64,000 nucleotides of DNA from the NCBI RefSeq assembly GCF_021130785.1, contig NC_060213.1, positions 101,627,501 through 101,691,500 of the forward strand, read 5' to 3'. The position numbers and the translations under genes are program-made. Source of the DNA: Homalodisca vitripennis (lineage: Eukaryota > Arthropoda > Insecta > Hemiptera > Cicadellidae). This document shows, in pieces, positions 46,580 through 60,653 of this stretch (the first letter of the stretch is position 1; each line of letters begins with the position of its first letter). The notes below the pieces were generated by a model. It had not been told where the DNA came from. It made no database searches and saw only the letters and a list, made by a program, of their open reading frames with translations.

Positions 46580-47890
46580 TGGGTTATTTAGAGTTTTAAT
46601 GAAACTGAATTACATTGTATTTATTGGAGGCATTAATACTACCTCTTCTGCTCATTGTTTGCATATTAGAAACCAGTTATCTCAACTGCTTAGAACGTCA
46701 CAGCGAGCCTCATTATAAACAGATATCTCTCTGCTAGTTATCACAAATCAATTCATTCAGTTTTAAGAAACGAATATGTCACTGATTCAATTTGCCCATT
46801 GTCATGGTGTACCTTATATTTGTATTAACATCTTTCTCCGACCAAAGCATTACGTAAAACGTGAACGCCATTTGAATTCTGTTGGTAGATTTATTTTTAA
46901 TTTTAATTTAAGCGGCTGGCTAAATAGCATTATTGTGTGTGTGTAATGCAAAATGTAATACAACAAATGCCCTATGGTGACATGTGCAAGTGTGGATTTA
47001 AACTAAACATCATTACAATGTTATTACTTCAGGTAGTCATCTGGTACCTGATAACCTATCACTGTCAAAACTGCCACACCAAAAAGTAGACAGTTAGTAG
47101 TATTCGTGTCATATACCATAATGCCCTAAGTACAAACAAAAAGACAGATTCTATAAGAGATATTTATATGAGACTAAATATGATTTCTTTTTCTGTATAT
47201 GAGATATGGCACAATAAGTTTAACTTGCACCAGAATAAACTTTGCCAGCTACAATATTGCTAGTGCGGTCTGTAGAAGGTTGCACATGTAGGCAAAGGTG
47301 GCAGTATATTCTAAATACATCTGAATAAAAGTTAACAAAATGTTGTATCCTCAGAAATATATTTTCAGTGAGCGTGTATTTCAATACCACACAATACCCT
47401 ATGGTTGTCGTGATGTGGTTGTTTGCCTTTGGTTTGTGTAGTTCTGATATCTCTGTAGCCAGCATTTTAGTGTTACTCTATTAGCCTAATCTATCACAGC
47501 TGACTAAAGGTGTTATATCGAATGTGTTAAAGTTTTATAACTGGGCGAAGTTTTTCAATGATTAGATAGTACTTTATAATTAAGCTTAGTAATTTTAGCA
47601 TGAAACATGATATAAGGCATGTATAATCAGAATAATTCTATAAATGGTTTCACTTAAGTCAGCGTGTTTACTTTATTGTTGAATAATCACACACCATCAA
47701 AACACTGCACCGTAGAGTAGAGGATCCATGTTGTAAAGCCACAGCCTTTTGTATTTACCTGCTAGAATGTTATATGTACTATATTAATGCTGCATTTAAC
47801 TAGCCCCTGTTTATTAATAATGAATGCCTGAAAACATTTACCTGATTATTATTTTATGTATATATACTCGTATATATATATATAAAAAAA
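46580..47890. other. Gene-free DNA
   Basis: No supported gene or repeat; short TA runs at 47860-47884. Confidence 0.5.
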
Positions 47891-47894
47891 GAAG

Positions 47895-48012
47895 AAATAT
47901 CGAGTCTGCACGAGATTATATGTATATATATATATATATATAGAAAAATCGAGTCTGCACGAGATTATATGTATGTACATATACATATAATCTCGTGCAG
48001 GCTCGATTTTTC
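47895..48012. repeat. TCGAGTCTGCACGAG repeat: two direct, one inverted copy
   Basis: TCGAGTCTGCACGAGATTAT occurs at about 47900 and 47949 in direct orientation. The second forms a 31-base inverted repeat (47943-47973 with 47982-48012, one mismatch) around an 8-base loop. TA microsatellite runs separate the copies. The pattern looks like a MITE terminus or hairpin duplicated by replication slippage. Confidence 0.8.
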
Positions 48013-48229
48013 TTTTTTCTTTTTGGGTGTGGAAAAATGGCTCAAAATAAAAACAAGTGTGCCCTTGTTGTCTCAGGGTACTCAAGAATGTGATAGAGCC
48101 TGTTCTAGATGGTTTACCCTGATTGCGTGCGCTAGAGTTACACTGAATATAAGACTTATTATAATTATACTATTACAAAAATAATATTGTGAACGAATTA
48201 AATTTACCACTTTTAATACATTTAATGGA

Positions 48230-49340
48230 CGGCACTGTTAATTTAGCCCAGGACCGTAACTGCTCTTAAATTTAGATTTGCTGGCCCAAGAACAAACAGC
48301 ATTGACTAAATTAAAGGAAGCGTTTTTTACTGAAATCCGAGGCAAACTTTAACCAAATGCGTAGTCAGAGAATTCCAAGGATATAGTTTTTGAATCGACA
48401 AATCATAAATTCAGGTCATGCCACGTCATCTTTTCATGATACCTGAATCTTTAAGCACAGAGCAAGATAACACGGATAATCCGTAATATCATTGCAGCAT
48501 CTTCTTCAGCTGATCTTCCCAAAGGTGAAGTTCGAATTGTTTATCGTTTTGCAGGAGCCTTGATCGTGGCATCTAAAATAGGTTTTGGCGTTTTGTGAGA
48601 ACGTCTTAAAAACTAATCAAGAATCTGGATAAGATGAAAGTAGCTGAGGATGACTTAATGAAAGTTCAATGCCGATCATTCGCATCCCTCAAGAGCTTAA
48701 TTTCCCTAACAATCTTGCTTAAAGAACTACTTAACCACGCCAAAAAAACGAATACATATTACCTTAAAAACGTTTAAATTATAGGACCAGAATGTAATCG
48801 ACTGAAAGGTTATGCTTCTATATGTTGAAAATTGCACTGGCATCTTGTACTTGTGGTCTAGTTTTTGTTTGATGATACTAATCTTGGCACATCTTCTATC
48901 AGATTGTTTTAACAACATGAATAATATGTACGATCACTTTTGCAAGGAGTTGCTGTCTGCAACACTACGCCACACTCGTATGAAAATGAACTTCAGAGGT
49001 TCCAGGATTAGTTCTTAGGAATGGGCGGCGTTAGGCTTGAGTCGGACTACCAAGCACTCCCTAACGAGATGTTTGGTACTCTGCTTTCACCCCTTCCTCT
49101 TGGTGTTTTGGGAGACATACAGTATGTCTTTTTTTACAAACTCCTGAAATACTTCCTCCTCTAGAATATAGAAAGATTCTAGATTTAGAGAGCTGTTCTG
49201 TCAGTAACATCTTCGGTCTTATAGTGGGCTACCTCTTCAATGAGGCAAATAAAGCTTCTGGGCACCTTCTCCCGATTTATGTTCCAGGCATATTTCAGGT
49301 TTTCAATGACATTAGTAATATATGAATAAAAAAAAAGATT
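48230..49340. other. Gene-like but broken block of unknown origin
   Basis: Composition is closer to coding DNA than its flanks, and short protein-like strings appear in several frames. On the plus strand DLLAQEQTALTKLKEAFFTE lies near 48280; on the minus strand NVIENLKYAWNINREKVPRS lies near 49310-49250. All are interrupted by stops within about 45 codons. It could be one or more decayed genes or mobile elements. It interrupts the tandem array between copies D and B. Confidence 0.35.
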
Positions 49341-49344
49341 TTTT

Positions 49345-52300
49345 GATCACACAGTTGAAATTTAGGACTTTTTCAAACAATGTATAAACATTTATATTCT
49401 AAAGTTAATATTGATAATGGTGAATCTTATTTGTAAATATAATTATGTTTTTAATATACAAACTGCCTTTGTAAGCCCTCCAGGCCTCATTAAATTATAT
49501 TATCTCTATTGGAAAAAAAATATAATCCCTTACATTACACTAAAACATATTGCAAGTAATGAAGAATTAAATATAATGTGGAAGTATAACAGTTTAGGCT
49601 ATTACTAACCACGTTTCACTTAAGGGATTTCGCTCGGATTTCAGGTACCATCTATACTGTCTATATGACGAAAAGCCTGACATTAACGTGGAGGAACAAA
49701 CCCAACACACGTACCGCTCTAAGCACAGGGGGATAATAAAACCTGTTGCACACAGATCTTCACTGTTTGAGCATTTACTACAGTATGTGGGATATAGAGC
49801 TTTTTACTAATGGTCTCTGTTTAATCAATGTACAAATACTGATAAAATAAATCACAAATAAATGGCTTTAACACACTAGCCAAGCTGTCATTCATCAAAA
49901 ATAAGTATTGCGAACTTTTGTTCTAATAGTAATATAATTTTAAGTTTAACATTAATTGGAGTGGATTTAGGTTTAGATTTTGTGTTGATATAGATGAAAG
50001 CATATGTTATCTCTTACTGTATGTAAAAATTTAAATAAAATGTATTATGTAATAGATAGAGGATACAGACGAGCCGAGCCGTTTTCTTACTATTTTGGTA
50101 ATATATATAAGACTAGACCAACTTAGCGTTGTATTTGAACAAATAAAACCATACGTCTCTATTAGAATTTTAACTTCAGTCATTGAGCGTTGAAATAGAT
50201 TCCCCAAGTGTAAATAATGCATGAGTTTTTTTAAAGTTTCTTCTGCTTACCTTACACCTATTGTATTATCATATTCAACAATACTTAGGCGTAGCTTCAT
50301 CTTGTTTACTTTAAATAAACCGAGTTTTACTTTTGGCGTTATTCAAATTTCACGCCTCCATTGCCAGAAATTGGTTTTCTTCTTTGCAATATCTCCGCTC
50401 ATAGCTCAGTTCCCTCATTCAAAGGAATGGTGTGTTATGTGACACCCACTGTGCTCTTTGATAATGTGAATTCACATATTTTCTGGTCTTTCAGAGTCCT
50501 TTTGACATCTTACGGAGTAATCATATTTTCTCGTTTTTACATTTTACCAAATTCAGTTAGTTTTATCTTTATAGTTCTTTAATGTATTTATTTATACATA
50601 GTTATTTCGTTTCATATAGGGTAATGCTTATAAGAAGTAAACGTGTATAATCTGTTCCCTAATATTGACCACCTATTTTGTGTTTACTTTTAAACAGATT
50701 ATTACATGATGTGAATGGTGATATGTTTTTTAAAGTTACAATAAGATTAATATTTCAGTAAATATTGAAAATTTATCGAAATAAATACTTATCTTTGAAA
50801 ATTCCGTCATGGTTTGGATTTATGATAAGGAAAAATAAATACTTTATATGGTGCTAATGGGATCAAATTTAAATATTTTCTGAACAAGCAAAAATATTAA
50901 GTTGGATCAGACTAAAAATAACGTTGGTGACCAACAATGCGTGAAAGGAAAGCAAGTTCGAATATACGCTTCGAATAAACTTTCAAAGATGATTTCATTT
51001 GCCTAGTCTTGATTAGTTGGTTACTATATGACATGAAGTAATTATTCCTTGCATTACACTAATTATAACTACATCGCTACATATTCTTCTACAAGATTTA
51101 TAATACAATTTTTATCATATTTCATATAAAGATTGATCGTAAAGTATATACAGTTCCTACTATACGTGTAATTAAATTCAATAACTTAAATTATATTTAA
51201 AAACTAAATTACAATATATTTTGCAACAAATAAAAAATTAAATAATTATACAACGTCATTTAATAGTCATTTAGAATTTAAAGGTGTTATAAATTTTATC
51301 TGTTGTTAAATTAAATTAAGTTATACGTTAAGGTTTAACGTCAGGCATTTAAATTTATTAAACAAATTAGTGTTTGGTCTTAAATTAAATATTACATTTT
51401 CTCCTAATATACCTGTATGTTGAGTAATTTAAAAAGGATTATTAGTCAGTGATTTATTACATGTATTCTAATCCTTCTTGACAAATTTATTTATGGAATA
51501 TTTTCATCCCTAAATTCCTGTTTAAAACATGCTAACGTACATTTGTTGCAAATAAAAAAAGCAGTAAAAAAAGACACAACATGGAATGAGAACTGTATTA
51601 GCCGAACGAGCATTTGTTACACAGAAAGCTCTTCAGTGTTAGTACGGTTCATATTATGAAACACAGAAGTGAATGGTAATGAAGAGAGTAGTTTCCAGAT
51701 GAAAAAAGAGGAATAATGGCCAGCAGAATCCAATAATGACTTTTAATGGTGTCACTTCTCCCTGAAAACCTTTATACAAACGTTTCCGTTTATATAATAG
51801 ACTCAAAGTATATAAATACGTTAAGTGCTTTCATGCAAGTTTTTAATTAACACGATTCAAGTTAATTACATCGTGTGGTGTCTAGTAGGAATAATGAGCT
51901 AGTTTTTTTTTTCTTTCAAATTAGTAATTTATTTCATTTTAAGAATAATGTAATTTTTTGTCTGTAATTTATATTTAAATTTGTTTGCTAAGCGTTATCA
52001 CTCGAGAATCTGGAAAGTTTTCATTTCTGACTATTTTTATGTCTATCTGTCCAAATATGTATACGACATCTCGAGGAAAAACTTGAAATTTCTCATTAAA
52101 TTTCATGTCTACATATGTTGCATTGAATTTGATGTAAGTGTATGGCATCGAAGGAAATTTGGCTGAGCGTTAGCTAGCACGTTACATTGGCCTTACGAAT
52201 AAACCATGATAAAAAACCACAATTGGCTGAGTATTGGACAACACTAACACTTGGGAGCTGGATTAATCTCAAATATGTTTGACTGCATGATATTAAAAAC

Positions 52301-55300
52301 TTGAAGCATAGGCTCGCACATGTTTTGCATAAAAGCTATATTTCTCTATAGAGAAAATTGAGTTCAATTGAGGCTGATGGTCTTGCAGGGCATTTTCTTA
52401 TCAATGTTTCTATGTGTATCAAGTGTTTCAGTATCAATGTTCTATTTGAATGGCCGGTGAGTGCAGGCTTGTTGTGACCTGCATTCTGTTATTCAGTTTT
52501 AATAACCAGTGTATATTTTTAGTTAGTTGCATGTTTAGAGTTAGTGTGTATGCAATAACACACAATGGATGTTGTGGAAACTATGCACTTCACAGCACTC
52601 TGGTGTGTTTTGTTTAATTTAAACCTAGCATTAGTTTAGTCATTTACCGGAAAAAGAGATGAGATTGCAAAAATCGAACGATGGCAAATGTTCGGAAAAA
52701 TCCTGTTTCCTTGGCAATTTTTCTATCGTCAAAAACAAACTTCACATAAAGGTATTGGTATTGAATCCATTGCGAGCGAACCCTAACTTTCTTATCTAAA
52801 GAATGAAATGAGCTGTATAATTGGAAATTTGCAATATTTTGCTCTCATTCACTAAGTTGCCAATTTATTTTTATAAAAGTATGACTGTCCGTCTATAGGT
52901 TCTGCGGGATATTTTGAAAACGAAATGTGAAATAGGCTTAACATTTTGTGTGTAAGCTGTTGATATAATGAGAATGTTTCAGGTTTCACTCGCAGCACAT
53001 TATAATGTTCAATAAATAACTGGACAATTATGAAAAAATAAGCAAATAATTGTTTTTTTTTATACAAAACACGTATTCTACCAATTTTATTGTGCATTAG
53101 TAAAACACTTAATGTTCTGTGAAATGTGATATAAAAAGTCCGTAGTACATCTAATGGGTAAACCTTGAAAATTATTTGTCAACAGGAATTTTTATTTATG
53201 GACTGTAATTGACAGTTAGCTGAATAAATACGTGAAACGTATAAATAATTTGAAGATTGAATATTACATATGTCTCCAGTCATGGTAATAAAGAAAGCTC
53301 TTAATGATGACCAGTACATGTTCTGCTGAGATTGGAAAATTGGGTGGTTTATGATTAGTTTACGGCCCAACCTGCGTATAGCCTCTGTTATTGCCAATAA
53401 ACTGTCCTATATCTTTTCCTTATGTAATGCCTGCTCAGCCTCGTACGTGTAACAAATCAATAGTTTAATTCAAAACAGTAAAAACCATTATTATTTATGT
53501 AACATAATATATTTTATAAAGACTAATATTATTTTACTTTTCATATGTAGCAGTAATTTCATAATAGAATCATACTCTACTCATGTGTTGTTTTAACTCT
53601 TAATGTACTTACTATCACACATACATGCTATTTTCCAACATAACTTGTGAACTTCACTAATTTTGTTAAATTTATTTGGATCTCGGGTGGGAGATTAATA
53701 AAACCAGAAAAAATATAACAGATGATTTTTACAACAAAAATGCTGAACAATGTTGTCCAATTTTATTTAAAGGGCTCTGTTTGATAATTGATAATACAAT
53801 ATATTTTTTTAACTTAAACAAGTTTACTGATAATAATTTTGAAATTTACATGTATGCACATATGAATTATGTTGTGGAAAACGTACATAATCTGATAAAT
53901 TGAAGCAAGTGGTGATTAAAATTGTGTTCGAATATATTTAAAGTGATTACTTTTTAATTTTGTAATAGACTACTATTTAATTATGTTACAGCCTATGGTG
54001 ATCAATCCAAACCAATACAATATAATAAAGATATTGTAAGAATGTGGCATTTACCTTTATAGTTTTATATTCCCTCCAAAATTTTAGAATTGGTGAATTG
54101 TTTTTATTTTATAGCAATTGAACTGTGTTTTGATGAGTATTTTTTCCAAATATTAATATTAAGTGTATGATTGACTATATAAAGTTTATCATTCTTCTTT
54201 TCTTCCAAATATATAAATAATTGTTTATAAAATCTTTAGACTTTCTTTCCAACTAAATATAAGAAAATAAATGTGTGAATGAAAAATAATTCATTTGAAA
54301 ATTTGCCTGGTTTACACTAATACATAACTACGAGTATATTACGTCTCTAACAATTATTGTAATTTTAACAATTTGCGAGTTCTCCGTTCACAATACGCAA
54401 CTCGCTAGTGCAACTAACTCACTTTAACTGCATGCTTTAAGTGGTTCAGGACATAATGAGACAAGAGAGTTGCGCCACTGCCGGGAGGCTTTAATTGTAG
54501 TCTTGTCGGGGTAAGATGTACTAATCACCTCTGACCTCTTACTTTTTTCTTTTTCACTCATTTGGATAGTTGTCACATTTTTCTGTTAGCTTGTGGAGCT
54601 TTATCTGCTTCAAACACAGTGCTAAATTTATATTTTCTAAAAGCCATCTATGTGAGTACTATTTAGATGACTATGTCTCAAAATAATTGTCTTAATTCTC
54701 TACGGATTTTATGTTTACCTTTATGTATTCAATGAGGTTGACCAAAAGATTTAACCACCTTCTACGATATTTATGGAACTGACACAATAGATATATTACG
54801 AATTAACATGACCAGCTTTAAAACTACATTGACATATGCTAAACTAACTTAACTACTGTCATATGATTTGATTAAGGATAAGACATTTTAATAGCACATT
54901 CTTTCCTAGGGTATCACAAATATATATCGAGACAACGGTTCACTCCGGTAAGGTGACGCTGCTCACAAGATCTCGTGCGTCCGCTAAAACTTTATTCTGC
55001 AGGACTCAAAATCTTGTAAAATTCTTGCCTCAAAGATTCCAAATTGTGTAAACGTACATATTGTGATATATTTCATCAAAAAAGACACTATTAAAACCAT
55101 TTGTTATCTTCGAACCCAACATACGTGATATATAGCCTACGTCCAAGTATGAATGTGTACCTTTTTAAAGTTTTTTAGTGTTATTATTACTTAAAATGTT
55201 TGAAATACTGCCCGACCAGCAGTACTGCAGTTGTGTAATTCATATGTCACATGTCTCATAAACCTCCGGTACAAACAGATTTTGCTATGTGGCTGAATTG

Positions 55301-58300
55301 GATCATTTCGTAAATTTTAAAACAACGTTAGTTGTGTGTGAAAAGCAATCGTAGCATAACGTGGTAGATATTGAAACTAGTGTGTTATAAACACGATATG
55401 ATCTAAGTAAAAAGAAAGGAAGATTTATAAATTAAGCTAATATCACCTCATAAGTGGTAGTGATTTTCAAAGGATGGTTTTGGGATCCTTTCCGTACACA
55501 ATTCCTAAGGAGATGTAAAGAAAATTTAAATTCCTTGTTGCACTTTAGAGGTGGGGACTTGAAAATTGTTTCTCTTCAGAGAAAGTTAAGCTTAAATAAC
55601 TCATCTGACAATATTTATGAACCAGAAACAGTAGTCTGAATTACAATACCCCTTGAACAATAATGCTATGAGCGAAGTTTAGCCATTAGTTCATCACATA
55701 TTTCAGATCAAATCAGTAGTAGACCTTGCCATCAATCAACACTGTCGACAACTACTCATGTATAACCGTTTAACGGGCATACAGCCTTAGTCTTATGCTT
55801 AGTGTATCTGAATAGTTGATTAATTTATATTTGTGAAGATAAATTAAGCACTGGAAGGAATTACTTCATTGAATTCTGGCATTCAGGCTGAATCAGGATC
55901 AGACTGCCTAATTTATTATGCAAATCAAAGGAAAAAGCAAAAACCGTTTTTAAAAAAACGTTACAAACACGTAAAGTTTTTTAAAACGACACTTTATAAT
56001 TTAGTATTTAAACTCTAGTGAAATATTATATTTCAATTAATAGAGCCCCCCTTTCAGGCTGGTATTGCAGTGTAATTATTGCACGTATCCCAAGGGACAA
56101 GAACGTGGAATATATAATGTGTTGGAGACACATATAAAGGACACCAATATGTTGTGCAGTGGAGTTTCAAGTAAAATGGGGCGCAAATGTTATTTTGTTA
56201 AACGAAGCTATGTCAGATGTGGAATGGGTAGGATGTGGGAAATGAGATGATAGTTTATGGTCCTCTCTTATGGTCTTCGTGGGAGAATGAATGGCTGGCT
56301 GATGACCGGGAGGTTAGATGAAGCACTAAGATTTTTACTCCAGTCAATATGCTTCATAAAACTACTAGTGTAAAAATGTTAAATAGGTAGTCCTTCTTAC
56401 CATTACTTCTACAAAGCTTTTATTTACTTTGTAAAAGAAGATGAGGAAACACACATTTCTTTTAGGATTTTAGGCCTAATGCATGCTTTATTTATACACT
56501 ACTACTGTAAAAACTTTAAATAGATAATATTTCTCACCTTTACTTCTACAAAGTTACTATTCACTTTGTAAAAGAAGACGAGGAAACACCCGTTGCTTTT
56601 AGGCTTTTCTTAAATGCATGCTACATACTTTAAATATCAGTTTTGTTATTTGTCATTGATTTGAACGTGATTTACTTAAAAACATTATGTACGAAGCGCC
56701 TAAGCTCTGCTGGTATATCTTATAATTGATTAGCAGAACTATATAACCGATATATTATTTTGAATGGAGCAGGTGGAGTTATATCAATAACTCAGGTGAA
56801 TAATTTATACACGGCTATTTGTATCACGTTGCATTGAATCGGCCTAATATTCTTCTTCCAATCAGCTTATCATGATAGAAAGATATATAGAAGCCGACTG
56901 TTTTCTATCATGGAGTAAGTGTTTTTAGTTATTCTAAAATATATGATGATCACTAGATAAAATTATTTAATTTATTCAACCAACTATCATGTAAGTTGTG
57001 CTTTAAATATCCTTATATAATTATAAGGTATTTTGGCATGATCGACGTGCATATAACTTCCGACACTCATTAGTAGTGGATTTTTAGTTTTATGACGTCA
57101 TATAAGCTAGAAAAACTTATTTCCGATGTTGGAGAATTCTTACAGATCAGTAGAATCGAATATCGAATTACTTAAGTTTTTTAAAATCAAAATGAAAATT
57201 GAGGGATTACTCGTTCGCATATTTGTTATTTATCCTTGATCCTTAATAAACAACATAGCAGTATACAAGTGTCCTGCAACGGGGTCGCGAACGTAAATCT
57301 GTCGAGCGACAGATTTGATGACTCTAAGTCAGTTCTCATGGAGATTAATGTAAGTTATCAACTATCATCTAAATCAGTCTTGTCTAAGTAGAAATGGAGT
57401 TTCATGCAGCCCACAGATAAAAATCTTTATCAAGTTAAATTGGGATAGTTGATAGATATACACTAAACCAATTTATGCATAAATACATACCCGTCATTAT
57501 AAATGAAGTTAACTATATTGAAAATAAATAACTTACACAAGTTAAGCCCATTCTTTCCTTAGATTTTCACCGGAGAACTGGCTCACAAACAAATATGTAG
57601 ACCGTCATAAGAGGTGTTTTGCCAGAATCCTTGGTCATAGCAAAACATACAAAGTAATAAAATTTAGTGGCAAATTTATGTTTCAATACCATATGAGTTG
57701 TCGGCTTTGTTAATGTTTAACCAACTTCCAAATAGAGAGTCTACCCCCATCAATGAACTCTATCTAGCCTACCCAACAAAACATAAAGTAGGTCTTACTA
57801 ATTAAAACCATCAAGTAACCTTATTATGTATTTTTTATATCACATGTTAAAATACCATATATCTCTACTCAGTATTAAATTGTAACAGTATTAATGTATA
57901 CATTGTTTATTCTACGGTATTCTCGTTGCCATCATAACTAGCCATAAGAACAATACAAAGATGTTTGATAACACGCATCCAAATCTCATGAAGTGACATG
58001 CATGAAACTCAGAAATACCTAAACTGAAATGAAACTTCTTGCAAAATTTCAAATATAAAGGTCAGTTCAGTTACGCCGATAAATTTTGACGGCCCTACTA
58101 AATGATAGACTTTATTAACGCTCAACCAAATTATTTACGTACATTTATATAATTATATGTATTTAAAATGATTTAAATTCTAACGAACATGGTTAAAGTC
58201 ATTGTGGTGTTTGTAAAATATGTATGTATTCACATAATTTAACTCAAATCCTAATGTGAACAATAACCAATTACCTCACATTGATGCATATAGAATTTAC

Positions 58301-58604
58301 TAGGTAACTTTCATCATTAATACAAACATAGGTCCAAAAGTCTGCATTAATTTGGGAACAGTATAACACTGCAGGGAATCTTTAATAAAGTTCACTTTTC
58401 TAAAGACTTCTCTTTGTTATAGTTAATCTCATTTAGAACTAATGTACGTCCTAATAAATGAGGAAGACTTTTCTGGTTATCAGACATTTATAAATATTGT
58501 CTCATACATTTCATAGTTTAAGTCATGTTTAAATTAAACAAACATAATTTATTCATAGGGTTTAAATTAATAAAAACGTACCTGTTACTAAATTATTTGT
58601 TAAG
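49345..58604 (+). repeat. Tandem unit copy B
   Basis: Collinear with copy A from about 27435 to 40269. Relative to A it lacks 28252-28529, about 28705-29840, the two solo LTRs, the LINE tail and about 38160-38412. The first deletion joins two GTTTTC repeats. It has small extra tracts, such as CCCCCCTTTCA near 56046 and about 55 bases near 57680-57730. It ends where the Mutator-like element begins. Confidence 0.92.
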
Positions 58605-60553
58605 GGGAGTGGGAAGGCCCTATACCCGCCATGTTAAATTTGTGAACTTTAGGTACACTTTTCTCAGGAAACTATAAGAGATATTGAGTTGGAATTTTAT
58701 ATCTGTATACCCCTATGTATTTTAAAGCTACACTATTAGAACTATTTTAATATCTTTTTTTAATTGTTGAAAAAGATTTTTTTTTAATATGCTATTTTTT
58801 TACTAACTTTTTTTACATAACAATTTTTTTTTCTCAGCAACTACAAATTTCAGTGTTTATAATTGTAGTGCTGTTACTTGGTATTATGTAGGTTGTACAT
58901 GCATAAAAAATTTCAACTCTGTATCTTTTTATAGTTCCTGAGAAAAATGTACCTTTGTACAAAAAAATCAAATTTTGGTTAACGAGCGTTAAAGAAAATC
59001 TACTCACAGTTCTGCTTAGAAGAGTCCTGCACCATAATCTGGATCATCAGCATCCATTTCCTTGTCTTCTTGCAGCTTCCTCTTAGCTCTCCTGGCCTGT
59101 CTAGCTGCTTTTGACATTTCTTCTGTTGCCTTTTCTGTTTTCTTCAATCTTATTCTGTCCATGGTGCGAAGTCCGTCGACCGACTTTTTAGACATTTTTA
59201 GTCCTAATTTATCAAACACCCTCAACTTACTGGAATAACCATCATTGAAGGTTAAACCTACATCATTGGCACTAAGCTTCAAAGTATCTAACCTAACAAA
59301 TGTGTTTTTTGGAATTTTTGACCAAACTATGTTATTAAAACTTTCATTCTGGTTTTGTGTTTGGCCATGAAGGCACTTTTTTAAAAGATTAGGATTTGAA
59401 AAGTCAGTAAATATTTTTTTCATGGCAAGTAAGATAGCTTCAGGATTGCTGTGATTATAGCTATAATACTGCTTCAGTTCTTTTGATTTATTATAGGCAC
59501 GCCAAGAATCAGCTCCCTTTGGGCATAGGCCATGTTGGGGAGTTTTGTCGGTCGACAGCTTATGGAAATAGATGGCCCATATATTCCTTCTCATGCCTTG
59601 TACTCCAGTGTTATCCGACACTGCTCGTCTAATGGCTAATCCATAATATGTCTGCAACTTGTCAATATCTAGATCAGTGAGCCTATTTTTACCTCCAATC
59701 TTTTTACCGTCATCCAACATTTTGCCTTTTATAATCCCTTTTTAGCTGCCGAAGTCTCGTCCCCATTCGTTTTTGTATGTGGCCGATACACTCAAGCTTT
59801 TCTATCTATACATCTTTACCATACGGCTGTTCAGAAACAACTGTCTGATAGCCCTTACTATCACCGTCTCCTAAATACTTTACGTATCGCACACCGTGAT
59901 CAACAGAGTCGTAAAACAGCTTTACCGCACAACTAACCTCCATTGTACCACTTGAACCTTGGAAATTTTTTTGTGCATACATGAGCCTTAGGAACTTGCT
60001 TAGTATTTTCAGCCATAGTGCAAGTATGGCAAAACTTAGACATAACATGCATGTCAAGAACTTTGGTAGTGTCTACATTAGTAACAGACATAATTCCATT
60101 TTTAGATGTGTGGCCGCGCTTCTACCCACGACCCATCCAACACTACTGCCAAGTCAGAATTACCACCATTTTCTTTGACTGCTTCTTCTCGTGCTAGGGC
60201 CATACTATCTTTAGCACATGCTTCTACAGCTGTATTTAGTGTTTGTGCGTATACAGAATACTTTTGAGGTGGAGATGGTAGATCAAGAAGTGAACAAAGA
60301 ATATTGCCTGCGCTAAGACCCCGGCCAATAGTTCTCATACCATAAATAAATCGTAGGTTTATGTCATATTTATTGTTATTGTCATAAACAGAGAAGTTAA
60401 GTTTTTTTGAAGAAGAACTTGGTCTTTGTGAAGTACTGAGGCCTTCAGGAGTAGTGATAGAGCTAGGCCTAGGCTCCGAGGCAAACACTCGGTGTATGTG
60501 ATTCCACTAACTCAACTGATTGCAATTTTGTGTACCTATTCCCTTTGAAAGTA
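58604..60553 (-). mobile_element. Mutator-like DNA transposon, 5' part lost at gap
   Basis: Copy B sequence stops at TTTGTTAAG and GGGGAGTGGGAAGGCCC begins at 58604, whereas copy A reads through at 40269/40270. The terminal stretch to about 59000 is T-rich and noncoding; the start resembles the terminal sequence of this transposon group. The broken transposase occupies the rest. The other terminus and second target duplication are missing because the sequence meets the gap-like block at 60554. A 9-10-bp target duplication would be expected for this superfamily. Confidence 0.82.
59016..60488 (-). pseudogene. Mutator-like transposase, broken by frameshifts and a stop
   Basis: Encodes in pieces a DDE transposase of the Mutator-like domain family found in many invertebrates. 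All three catalytic positions can be located: D in VVLDGSW (about 60130), D in YLGDGDSK (about 59870), and E in NQNESFNN (about 59345). Other family signatures are GSSGTMEV, IEKLECIGHIQKRMGTRLR, KLQTYYGLAIRR and LLKKCLHGQTQ. The reading is interrupted near 60120 (one extra base after the GSW codons), near 59965 (run of seven T on the plus strand), by TAG at about 59806, and near 59740. The C-terminal 234-codon piece (59016-59720) is intact and ends lysine/arginine-rich, then acidic. The N-terminus is cut by the gap. Homopolymer indels could be sequencing errors; the TAG is a substitution. It is probably inactive but young. Confidence 0.9.
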
Positions 60554-60653
60554 CACCCCCCCCCCCCCCCACCCCCCCCCCCCCCCACCCCCCCCCCCCC
60601 CCACCCCCCCCCCCCCCCACCCCCCCCCCCCCCCACCCCCCCCCCCCCCCACA
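60554..60653. other. Probable 100-base assembly gap rendered as C/A
   Basis: C/A-only stretch with A at 60555, 60571, 60587, 60603, 60619, 60635, 60651 and 60653: runs of 2, six times 16, and 2, totalling 100. It separates a truncated transposon from a copy of sequence found at 26671 onward. Phase differs from the other two blocks, but the length and the rule of runs no longer than 16 are the same. Confidence 0.85.
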
